A DNA stretch of 11,630 nt from Sulfuriferula multivorans (GTDB taxonomy: Bacteria > Pseudomonadota > Gammaproteobacteria > Burkholderiales > Thiobacillaceae): contig JAAFGW010000068.1 of NCBI GenBank assembly GCA_010365175.1, positions 1 through 11,630 of the forward strand, read 5' to 3'. Positions 1-5,680 of this stretch are shown piece after piece; position 1 is the stretch's first letter; the number at the start of each line of letters is the position of its first letter. Below the pieces are notes generated by a model. The model saw only the letters and a list, made by a program, of their open reading frames with translations. It did not search any database and had not been told where the DNA came from. Both the position numbers and the translations under genes were made by a program.

Positions 1-37
1 GTCCAAGAAGGTGTTCGTACAGCACGGTGTCTTTCAT
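1..37 (-). CDS. N-terminus of a probable ISL3-family transposase (partial)
   Basis: An ATG at 37-35 opens a frame that runs off the left edge of the window; only 12 codons are visible, reading MKDTVLYEHLLG. From memory, many ISL3-family (DDE) transposases begin with this kind of sequence (M-x-D-T-x-L-Y-x-x-L-L-G-L), so a transposase is the best guess. Supporting context is the lower GC content here (about 40% over the first 160 bases by hand count) and a possible terminal inverted repeat about 55-75 bases upstream of the start. No clear Shine-Dalgarno sequence precedes the ATG; instead there is a TTGA tetranucleotide repeated three times. Catalytic residues lie outside the window, so the call rests on a very short match and could be wrong. 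Confidence 0.5.
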   Translation of the reverse strand, partial: MKDTVLYEHLLG

Positions 38-76
38 GGCTCAATCAATCAATTTGTAAAACCGGATTTTGCTGGA

Positions 77-92
77 GTGAATGAAAATTCAC
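77..92. repeat. Small perfect inverted repeat beside the putative IS end
   Basis: Positions 77-82 (gtgaat) and 87-92 (attcac) are perfectly complementary around a 4-base loop, which reads GAAA on the plus strand. It sits immediately inside the putative IS terminus. It may be a secondary structure of the element end. There is no adjoining U-run, so it is not an intrinsic terminator. Confidence 0.5.
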
Positions 93-112
93 AGGGGAAT
101 CGATGAAGAACC
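93..112 (-). mobile_element. Possible left terminal inverted repeat of an ISL3-like insertion sequence
   Basis: Read on the minus strand, the stretch starts GGTTCTTCATCGATTCCCC, which resembles the GG-T/C-TCTTC type of end found on ISL3-family elements. It lies upstream of, and in the right orientation for, the putative transposase start at 37. If 112 is the outermost base, the 8 bases at 113-120 (tgattaac on the plus strand) would be one copy of the 8-bp target duplication typical of the family. The other end is outside the window, so neither the inverted repeat nor the duplication can be confirmed here. Confidence 0.33.
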
Positions 113-162
113 TGATTAACAAGGGTGCAATCTTGAATGGTTTTTTTAAAGCGATCTTCATG

Positions 163-345
163 TTATCGAAGTACCACCCGCTCCACGACATAAAGCAAGG
201 CAATGATCAGCCCTGCGATAATTGAGAAGCGCAGTACGCGTCCGACGTAACGCAAATATTTTCGGTTTCCGGTGAACAACCACGCCAAACCAAGCGCCAC
301 CACCGCAACAAGCAGCGCAACGATCATCAGGCGAATGGCGATCAT
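163..345 (-). CDS. Small two-helix membrane protein encoded directly after lpxC (function unknown)
   Basis: This 60-residue protein has no function that I recognise. It contains two hydrophobic segments, about residues 6-24 and 40-54, joined by a strongly basic loop (TGNRKYLRYVGRVLR, with five Arg/Lys). By the positive-inside rule the loop should be cytoplasmic and both termini periplasmic, giving a helical hairpin in the inner membrane. The ATG overlaps the lpxC stop by one base (TGATG), so expression is probably by translational coupling from lpxC; no Shine-Dalgarno sequence is visible. A second in-frame ATG is residue 7, lying in an 18-base tandem duplication, so the true start could be either. 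I have an uncertain recollection of similar short proteins next to lpxC in other betaproteobacteria. The hydrophobic pattern and gene overlap make a real gene likely. Confidence 0.75.
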   Translation of the reverse strand: MIAIRLMIVALLVAVVALGLAWLFTGNRKYLRYVGRVLRFSIIAGLIIALLYVVERVVLR

Positions 346-351
346 CAGGCG
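321..351. repeat. 18-base-period tandem duplication at the lpxC stop / small-gene start
   Basis: The 13-base string cgatcatcaggcg occurs at 321-333 and again at 339-351, with a period of 18 bases. On the coding strand both copies read CGCCTGATGATCG. The upstream copy holds the lpxC TGA and the first ATG of the small membrane gene; the second copy holds that gene's residue-7 ATG. The result is a duplicated start region that adds six residues in frame. Confidence 0.85.
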
Positions 352-1259
352 ATAAGAGGATGCAAACGCTGGAAGGCGTCAGGGACGTCTTCGATCTGCT
401 CGAAGCTGACGCTTTCCCAGGATTCCTGATGCTGCAGCAATTCGCGCAACAGCATATTGTTCAACGCGTGGCCTGATTTGTAGGCTTCAAAGGCGCCAAT
501 AACAGGGTGGCCCAATAAATACAGGTCACCGATGGCATCGAGCACTTTGTGTTTAACAAACTCATCGTCGTAACGCAGACCATCCTGATTCAACACGCGA
601 TACTCGTCCATGACGATGGCATTGTCGAGCGACCCCCCCAAGGCCAGACCATTGTTGCGCAGGGCTTCTACCTCATGCATGAAGCCAAAGGTGCGGGCGC
701 GGGAGACTTCCTTGGTATAGGCATTGTCGGCAAAGTCGATGCTGACGGTTTTACCGCTTTTCTCGAACACGGGATGCTTGAAATCAATGGTGAATTCAAC
801 CTTGAATCCGTTATGCGGCACAAAGCGCGCCCACTTGTCGCCCTCGCGCACTTCGATCGGCTTGATGATGCGTACGTATTGCTTGGCGGCATCCTGCTCA
901 ATGATGCCGGCGGACTGCAGCAAAAACACAAACGGCGCCGAAGAACCGTCCATGATGGGAATTTCGGGGCCAGTCAGATCAACAATCAGGTTGTCGATGC
1001 CGAGGCCCGCGAGCGCGGACATCAGATGCTCGACGGTGGACACGCGGGCGCGACCCGATTCGAGCATGGAACACAACCGGGTGTCGGTGACCAGATAGGG
1101 GTCAGCTTTGAGTTCAGCGGGGGGATCGAGGTCCATCCGCCGGAACACGATGCCGGAATTGGGTGCAGCCGGGCGCAAGGTCATCTCGACCTTGATGCCG
1201 GAATGCAGGCCCACGCCTGTGGCGCGGACGGAAGTTTTGAGGGTGCGCTGCTTGATCAT
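345..1259 (-). CDS. lpxC: UDP-3-O-acyl-N-acetylglucosamine deacetylase LpxC
   Basis: LpxC is the zinc-dependent cytoplasmic deacetylase that removes acetate from UDP-3-O-(3-hydroxyacyl)-GlcNAc, the committed step of lipid A synthesis. The protein has 304 residues against 305 in E. coli and aligns along its whole length. The zinc ligands are visible as H78 (in STVEHL), H237 and D241 (in the HKVLD motif), with catalytic E77 and H264 (KSGHALNN). The start at MIKQRTLK matches the family. The ribosome binding site is poor: an AGG abuts the ATG directly, and a three-codon upstream frame (ATG ACA GGA TGA, 1267-1256) overlaps the start. lpxC is the usual last gene of the dcw cluster in proteobacteria and lies 100 bases after ftsZ. 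In E. coli LpxC abundance is set mainly by FtsH proteolysis; nothing here shows whether that applies. Confidence 0.98.
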   Translation of the reverse strand: MIKQRTLKTSVRATGVGLHSGIKVEMTLRPAAPNSGIVFRRMDLDPPAELKADPYLVTDTRLCSMLESGRARVSTVEHLMSALAGLGIDNLIVDLTGPEIPIMDGSSAPFVFLLQSAGIIEQDAAKQYVRIIKPIEVREGDKWARFVPHNGFKVEFTIDFKHPVFEKSGKTVSIDFADNAYTKEVSRARTFGFMHEVEALRNNGLALGGSLDNAIVMDEYRVLNQDGLRYDDEFVKHKVLDAIGDLYLLGHPVIGAFEAYKSGHALNNMLLRELLQHQESWESVSFEQIEDVPDAFQRLHPLIA

Positions 1260-1303
1260 CCTGTCATTTTTACCGGTCGCAGGGGGAGGGCGAGAAGAGT
1301 GGG

Positions 1304-1331
1304 GGGTACCGAGCTTATGAGCACGGTACCC
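1304..1331. promoter_or_regulatory. Hairpin with paired GGTACC sites between ftsZ and lpxC
   Basis: Arms gggtaccg (1304-1311) and cggtaccc (1324-1331) are perfectly complementary over 8 bases. After one A-A mismatch the stem continues for three more pairs (gct 1313-1315 with agc 1320-1322), leaving a 4-base loop. No U-run follows on either strand, so it does not look like a standard intrinsic terminator; on the coding strand it is followed by a C/U-rich stretch. Each arm also contains the palindrome GGTACC (1305-1310 and 1325-1330), spaced exactly 20 bases apart, so the pair could instead be a protein-binding site on one face of the helix. It lies in the leader of lpxC, 45-72 bases before the start codon. 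Confidence 0.55.
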
Positions 1332-1359
1332 TGATTGGGTTCACCTTTTCCCCCGCTTC

Positions 1360-2505
1360 TCAATCAGCCTGACGACGCAGAAACGCCGGAATATCCAGCG
1401 TGTCGATGCCGGAATCGGTCATCGCCTGAATGGTGCGCGAACGACGGCTGGTCATCACGCTGGGCAGCTCTTCACTATTACCCACCGTCATCGGCGCATC
1501 ATCGGTGCCGGTACGGATGATCTGCATCGGTTTGGGTTGCGAGCGTGACACGGGGTTGCCCAGGCCGGTTGCGACCATGGTGACGCGCAACGATTCACCC
1601 ATTTCATCGTCAAGAACCTGGCCAACGATGACGCTGGCTTCTTCAGCAGTGAACGCCTTGATGGTGTTCATCACCTCGTGAATTTCACGCATCTTCACGC
1701 TTGACGAAGCGGTGATGTTGACCAGTACGCCACGGGCGCCTGCCAGATTGACGTCTTCCAGCAGCGGGCTGGCAACGGCCTGTTCGGCGGCGATGCGCGC
1801 GCGGTTCTCGCCGCTGGCTTCAGCCGATCCCATCATGGCCATGCCCATTTCGCTCATCACGGTGCGCACGTCGGCAAAATCGACGTTGACCAGGCCTGGG
1901 CAGTTGATGACTTCAGCAATGCCGCCGACCGCGCCGTGCAGCACATTGTTGGCTGCCTTGAAAGCGTCGAGCATCGACACATCATCGCCCAGCACTTGCA
2001 TCAGCTTTTCGTTGGGGATGATGATCAGCGAATCAACATGACGTGCCAGTGCCTCAATGCCAGCGTTGGCGGCGCGAACCCGTTTGCCTTCGAACAAAAA
2101 AGGCTTGGTGACGACGGCCACGGTGAGGATGCCCAATTCCTTGGCGACTTCTGCCACCACGGGGGCAGCTCCGGTGCCGGTACCACCGCCCATGCCGGCG
2201 GTGATGAACAGCATGTCAGCACCGTCGATCAGTTCGGCGATACGCTCGCGATCTTCCAACGCGGCTTCACGGCCGATGTCCGGATTGGCGCCTGCGCCCA
2301 AACCCTTGGTCACGCCATTGCCGAGTTGCAGCTGCAACTTGGCCTGGTTGCGCTTCAGCGCCTGCGAATCGGTGTTAATGGCGATGAACTCCACGCCAGT
2401 CAAACCCGAACTGATCATGTGGTCAACTGCGTTACCACCGCATCCGCCCACACCAATCACTTTAATCACCGCATCCTGGGTGTCTACATCCATCAGTTCA
2501 AACAT
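1360..2505 (-). CDS. ftsZ: Cell division protein FtsZ, tubulin-like GTPase
   Basis: FtsZ polymerises with GTP into the cytoplasmic Z-ring that organises the divisome. The 381-residue protein starts at MFELMDVD; this start is chosen over an upstream TTG at 2526 because AAGGAG lies 6 bases before the ATG. Visible motifs are the nucleotide-binding loop GVGGCGGNA (18-26), the tubulin signature GGGTGTG (106-112), and the T7 synergy loop NVDFAD (207-212), whose D209 and D212 complete the active site of the neighbouring subunit. A short variable linker (about 320-368) leads to the conserved C-terminal peptide DIPAFLRRQAD, the docking site for FtsA and other partners, which differs from the E. coli tail by a single K-to-R change. 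ftsZ is separated from ftsA by about 130 bases, unlike the overlapping genes upstream, which suggests its own control. Confidence 0.99.
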   Translation of the reverse strand: MFELMDVDTQDAVIKVIGVGGCGGNAVDHMISSGLTGVEFIAINTDSQALKRNQAKLQLQLGNGVTKGLGAGANPDIGREAALEDRERIAELIDGADMLFITAGMGGGTGTGAAPVVAEVAKELGILTVAVVTKPFLFEGKRVRAANAGIEALARHVDSLIIIPNEKLMQVLGDDVSMLDAFKAANNVLHGAVGGIAEVINCPGLVNVDFADVRTVMSEMGMAMMGSAEASGENRARIAAEQAVASPLLEDVNLAGARGVLVNITASSSVKMREIHEVMNTIKAFTAEEASVIVGQVLDDEMGESLRVTMVATGLGNPVSRSQPKPMQIIRTGTDDAPMTVGNSEELPSVMTSRRSRTIQAMTDSGIDTLDIPAFLRRQAD

Positions 2506-2511
2506 ATTGCT

Positions 2512-2517
2512 CTCCTT
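2512..2517 (-). promoter_or_regulatory. Strong ribosome binding site that fixes the ftsZ start
   Basis: The coding strand reads AAAAAGGAGAGCAAT before the ATG at 2505. AAGGAG is a near-perfect Shine-Dalgarno sequence with 6 bases of spacing. It lies downstream of the TTG at 2526 and so rules that start out in practice. It is the best ribosome binding site in the window, in line with the high FtsZ level cells need. Confidence 0.9.
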
Positions 2518-2570
2518 TTTACCCAATCAAAAACCACACTCTTGAATCTTTTGATGTGTTTGCCGCGATG

Positions 2571-2597
2571 TGTATACGCATTTGGCACGACCATCAA
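2571..2597 (-). promoter_or_regulatory. Weak sigma-70-like promoter candidate upstream of ftsZ
   Basis: In the 131-base ftsA-ftsZ gap the coding strand contains TTGATG (2597-2592) and TATACA (2576-2571), separated by 15 bases; the shifted hexamer TACACA gives a 17-base spacing. Each is an imperfect match to the -35 and -10 consensus. The same gap also holds a 7-base direct repeat (gatgtgt at 2553-2559 and 2567-2573). The gap makes an ftsZ promoter plausible, but this particular assignment is tentative. Confidence 0.25.
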
Positions 2598-2636
2598 ATA
2601 CCGTTTCAACGTCGCCTGTATTAACCTTCGGCGCCG

Positions 2637-3872
2637 TCAGAAATTACCTTTAAACCAGCTCTTCATCCGTTCCAGAATATCCTTGATGCTGTTGCCTGAC
2701 AGCTTGGGCGCACCCCGCCCGCGTGCCTCCAGCCCTGCCAGCAGCAGGCCCATGCAGGTGGCATAGCGCGGGTTGTGCATCACTTCGGCCAGCCCGCCTT
2801 CGTAGCGTGGCCAGCCCATGCGCACCGGCATGTGAAACACTTCTTCACCCAGTTCGACCATGCCCTGCATCCCCGCTGAACCGCCGGTAATGACGATGCC
2901 GGACGACAACAGCTCCTCGAAGCCACTGCGGCGCAATTCAGCCTGAACCAGCGAGTACAGTTCTTCCATGCGGGGCTCGATAAACTCTGCCAACGTTTGT
3001 TTGGACAAGGTGCGCGGTGGACGGTCACCAATCCCGGGCACTTCGATCATGTCGCGCGCATCGGCCAACTGTCGCAACGCGCAGCCGTAGCGCACCTTGA
3101 TGTCTTCGGCTTCCTTGGGCGGCGTGCGCAGCGCCACCGCGATGTCGTTGTTGACCTGATCGCCAGCAACTGGAATCACAGCGGTATGCCGTATCGCCCC
3201 GTTGGTGAATACGGCGATATCAGTGGTTCCTCCGCCGATGTCGACCAGGCACACACCCAGTTCTTTTTCGTCTTCGGTGAGCACCGCCATCGCTGAAGCC
3301 AGCGGCTGCAGCACAAGGTCATCGACTTCCAGCCCGCAACGGCGCACGCATTTAATGATGTTCTGCGCTGCGGATACGGCACCGGTGACGATGTGCACTT
3401 TGACTTCGAGCCGGACTGCGCTCATGCCCAGCGGGTCGCGCACGTCTTCCTGGCCATCAACAATGAATTCCTGCGGGATGGTGTGCAGCACCTGCTGGTC
3501 AGTTGGAATGTTGACCGCACGGGCTGTTTCCACAACCCGGTCAACATCCATCTGACTGATTTCCTTGTCCTTGATGGCGAACATGCCGTGCGAGTTGAAG
3601 CTCTTGATGTGACTGCCCGCGATGCCGGTATAGACCTCGCGAATCTTGCAGTCCGCCATCAGTTCGGCTTCTTCAAGCGCGCGCTGAATTGCGTTGACGG
3701 TCGCTTCGATATTGACCACCACGCCCCGTCTCAGTCCCTTTGATGGGTGTGTGCCCATGCCGATGATTTCCAGTTCGTCTTCTTCGTTGATTTCGGCAAC
3801 GATGCACACGATTTTGGAGGTGCCGATATCGAGGCCGACGACCAGGTTTTTAGGGTCTCTTGGCTTACTCAT
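2637..3872 (-). CDS. ftsA: Cell division protein FtsA, actin-like membrane tether for FtsZ
   Basis: FtsA is an ATP-binding actin homologue that anchors FtsZ to the inner membrane and helps recruit later divisome proteins. The start is placed at MSKPRDPKNL, giving 411 residues, because family members begin just before the first phosphate loop; a GTG at 3884, immediately after the ftsQ stop, would add four residues and cannot be excluded, as neither start has a clear Shine-Dalgarno sequence. Visible parts are phosphate-1 LDIGTSK (14-20), the 1C subdomain (roughly 84-165) that takes part in divisome recruitment, phosphate-2 DIGGGTTDIAVF (211-222), the adenosine motif ITGGSAGMQG (328-337), and a C-terminal amphipathic targeting helix (IKDILERMKSWFKGNF, 396-411). 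It lies 12 bases after ftsQ, which suggests coupled translation. Confidence 0.98.
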   Translation of the reverse strand: MSKPRDPKNLVVGLDIGTSKIVCIVAEINEEDELEIIGMGTHPSKGLRRGVVVNIEATVNAIQRALEEAELMADCKIREVYTGIAGSHIKSFNSHGMFAIKDKEISQMDVDRVVETARAVNIPTDQQVLHTIPQEFIVDGQEDVRDPLGMSAVRLEVKVHIVTGAVSAAQNIIKCVRRCGLEVDDLVLQPLASAMAVLTEDEKELGVCLVDIGGGTTDIAVFTNGAIRHTAVIPVAGDQVNNDIAVALRTPPKEAEDIKVRYGCALRQLADARDMIEVPGIGDRPPRTLSKQTLAEFIEPRMEELYSLVQAELRRSGFEELLSSGIVITGGSAGMQGMVELGEEVFHMPVRMGWPRYEGGLAEVMHNPRYATCMGLLLAGLEARGRGAPKLSGNSIKDILERMKSWFKGNF

Positions 3873-3884
3873 ATTGCGTGGCAC

Positions 3885-4697
3885 TCATGTTGTACTCGAT
3901 TTGAATGGGGATACGCCGCGGGGCATCCGTATGGCGAAACCATCTGGGTAACGCAAGTCAACAGTGACGGGGTGCACTGTGGGTGCAGGTTCAGCCGGGG
4001 TTTCAGTCACACTTGATTCCACCGTGGTTTTAGCCGCTGTGGTTTTAGTCGCGGCGGGGTTTTCAAACAGGCGCGGATAAAACGCAACAAAACGAGATAG
4101 GCGAATCGTGGACTGTTCACGACCCAGCGCAATCTGCAACCCGTTGTCCAGACGAATGCGCCATGCCCGGCGCGGCGACAGGTGTAATTCGTCGATTGTC
4201 ATGCCCAAAGGCGTCAAGGCGGCCTGATAGCTGCGGTATGCCGTCACCACTTCGGCGCTGCTTTCCTCCGGCCCAGACAAACGGGGCAGGGGTTGATTAA
4301 GTGCTGCCACGAACACTTCGCCCGCTTCACTCACCAACGCGGTATCGTTCCAGCGGGCCAGCGGCACATGCTCAACCAGAGATACGACCAACGTATCGGG
4401 CCAACGGCGTTCAACCCGAGCCTCGCGAACCCACGGCAACTTTTCCAGACTGCTACGAACACGTTCGAGGTCAACCGTAAAGAAAGTGCCTCGCACCCGG
4501 CGTTCGGCGACCAGCCGGATCTGCGCTTCGGTCACATGCGCCATCGGCGTTTTCACATCAATGTTATGCAGGGCAAACAACGGTTGCGCTGCAACCCAAT
4601 TAACCACGCCATAAGTCAGCAGACCCAACGCGCCCCACGTCAGCACGCGCGCAAGCTGGCACATGGGGTGAGCGGCGAGTTCGGCGGGGGTACTCAT
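3885..4697 (-). CDS. ftsQ: Cell division protein FtsQ, with a C-terminal low-complexity insert
   Basis: FtsQ is a bitopic inner-membrane protein that joins FtsB and FtsL and links early and late divisome proteins. The start at MSTPAELAAH (270 residues) is preferred because its ATG overlaps the ddl stop as ATGA and a GGAG lies 11 bases upstream; a GTG at 4727 would add ten residues within ddl. A single transmembrane helix is visible at about 20-42, then a POTRA domain (about 43-112) containing LPWVREARVERRWPDTL and the conserved VEHVPLARW, then the beta domain ending in VDLRYPDGFAIRMP. Between FYPRLF (207-211 region) and that final strand lies a Thr/Ala/Glu/Pro-rich stretch of about 30 residues (212-243) that is not typical of the family as I know it; its DNA contains a 15-base tandem repeat. 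Confidence 0.96.
   Translation of the reverse strand: MSTPAELAAHPMCQLARVLTWGALGLLTYGVVNWVAAQPLFALHNIDVKTPMAHVTEAQIRLVAERRVRGTFFTVDLERVRSSLEKLPWVREARVERRWPDTLVVSLVEHVPLARWNDTALVSEAGEVFVAALNQPLPRLSGPEESSAEVVTAYRSYQAALTPLGMTIDELHLSPRRAWRIRLDNGLQIALGREQSTIRLSRFVAFYPRLFENPAATKTTAAKTTVESSVTETPAEPAPTVHPVTVDLRYPDGFAIRMPRGVSPFKSSTT
4024..4048. repeat. 15-base-period tandem repeat inside ftsQ
   Basis: The string gtggttttag occurs at 4024-4033 and 4039-4048, and the flanking bases partly repeat as well (ccgctgtgg against tccaccgtgg). The period of 15 keeps the frame and encodes successive KTT-containing pentads (KTTAA, KTTVE). This coding mini-repeat looks like the source of part of the low-complexity insert in FtsQ. 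Confidence 0.8.
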
Positions 4698-5680
4698 GCC
4701 AGCGTCTGCTCCAGAATTTGCATGCACAACGTATCGAAGTCCAGACCCGCCGCGCGGGCGGCCATCGGCACCAGGCTGTGATCGGTCATGCCGGGGGACG
4801 TATTCGCTTCCAGCAAATAGGGGTTGCCGAGGCTGTCCAGCATGATGTCCACGCGTCCCCAGCCGCGCCCACCAATCAAGCGAAATGCTTCCAGCGCCAG
4901 TTGCCGCAATGCCATTTCTTGTGACTCCAGCAGGCCCGCTGGACAGTGGTACTGGGTATCGTTGCGCAGATACTTGGCTTCGAAGTCGTAAAAGTCTCTG
5001 TCTTTGGCGGGTTCCAGATGAATCAGCGGCAGAGCGGTTCCTCCGAGTATGCCGACGGTGAACTCGGCACCATCGATAAACCGTTCGGCCAACACCAACG
5101 GATCGTGTTCGGCGGCGAGCTCATACGCTGCTTGCAGCGTGCCCGGCTCGGTCACCTTGCTCATGCCGATGCTGGATCCTTCACGCGCAGGCTTCACAAA
5201 AATCGGCAGACCCAGTTTTTTTTCCACCGCAATAAAGTCGCTTGCAGCGTTAAGCATTTCCCAGTCAGCCGTGGGCAGGCCGGCGGCGCGCCACAACAGT
5301 TTGGTGCGCCACTTGTCCATCCCCAACGCCGAAGCCATGACGCCGCTTCCGGTGTAGGGGATATTGAGCAACTCAAGTGCACCTTGCATGCAACCGTCTT
5401 CTCCGTAACGACCATGCAAAGCGATGAATACCCGATCGAACTCGCCTGTGATCAGGTCACCAATATTGCGATTGGCCGGATCAAACGGGTGCGCGTCGAC
5501 GCCTTGACGCGTCAATGCCGCCAACACGGCAGCGCCACTGTTCAACGATACCGGGCGCTCAGCCGATGTTCCACCCAGCATGACGGCGACCTTGCCATAC
5601 GATTTTTCACGAGCGTTAGCCCGCTGCAAGTCGGAGTCCCCTTGTGGGGCCAAATCCTTCGCCGACGCTATTTCACTCAC
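4694..5680 (-). CDS. ddl: D-alanine--D-alanine ligase (DdlB type)
   Basis: Ddl is the cytoplasmic ATP-grasp enzyme that joins two D-alanines to make the dipeptide MurF adds to the peptidoglycan stem. The sequence follows E. coli DdlB throughout: GGTSAER (36-42, E41 matching catalytic E15), signature HGRYGEDG (89-96), ATP-binding VKPAREGSSIGMSK (162-175, S169 matching S150), KYLRNDTQY (236-244, Y237 matching Y216) and the metal-binding LLEANTSPGM (289-298). The Tyr at 237 is the residue associated with D-Ala-D-Ala rather than D-Ala-D-Lac specificity. A GTG start overlaps the murB stop as GTGA and has GGAG 7 bases upstream, giving 328 residues, about 22 more at the N-terminus than DdlB; this polar extension is probably disordered. 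An A8 run in the coding strand (5216-5223) encodes Glu-Lys-Lys. The stop overlaps ftsQ. Confidence 0.98.
   Translation of the reverse strand: MSEIASAKDLAPQGDSDLQRANAREKSYGKVAVMLGGTSAERPVSLNSGAAVLAALTRQGVDAHPFDPANRNIGDLITGEFDRVFIALHGRYGEDGCMQGALELLNIPYTGSGVMASALGMDKWRTKLLWRAAGLPTADWEMLNAASDFIAVEKKLGLPIFVKPAREGSSIGMSKVTEPGTLQAAYELAAEHDPLVLAERFIDGAEFTVGILGGTALPLIHLEPAKDRDFYDFEAKYLRNDTQYHCPAGLLESQEMALRQLALEAFRLIGGRGWGRVDIMLDSLGNPYLLEANTSPGMTDHSLVPMAARAAGLDFDTLCMQILEQTLA

Noticed and set aside
131..150. Plus-strand T7 run at 141-147 as a terminator
   Set aside because: No stem of useful length precedes the run, so nothing beyond the T tract supports a terminator.
1304..1331. Intrinsic terminator after ftsZ
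   Set aside because: The stem is good, but neither strand has a following run of T, so I list it as an uncharacterised regulatory hairpin instead.
549..1334. Long plus-strand ORF (261 codons) opposite lpxC
   Set aside because: It is fully antisense to lpxC, whose motifs are intact. The translation is rich in His, Gly and Arg with no recognisable domain, as expected for the shadow of a GC-rich gene.
2506..2526. TTG start for ftsZ at 2526 adding seven residues
   Set aside because: The strong AAGGAG at 2512-2517 lies inside that extension and serves the ATG at 2505, which also matches the family N-terminus.
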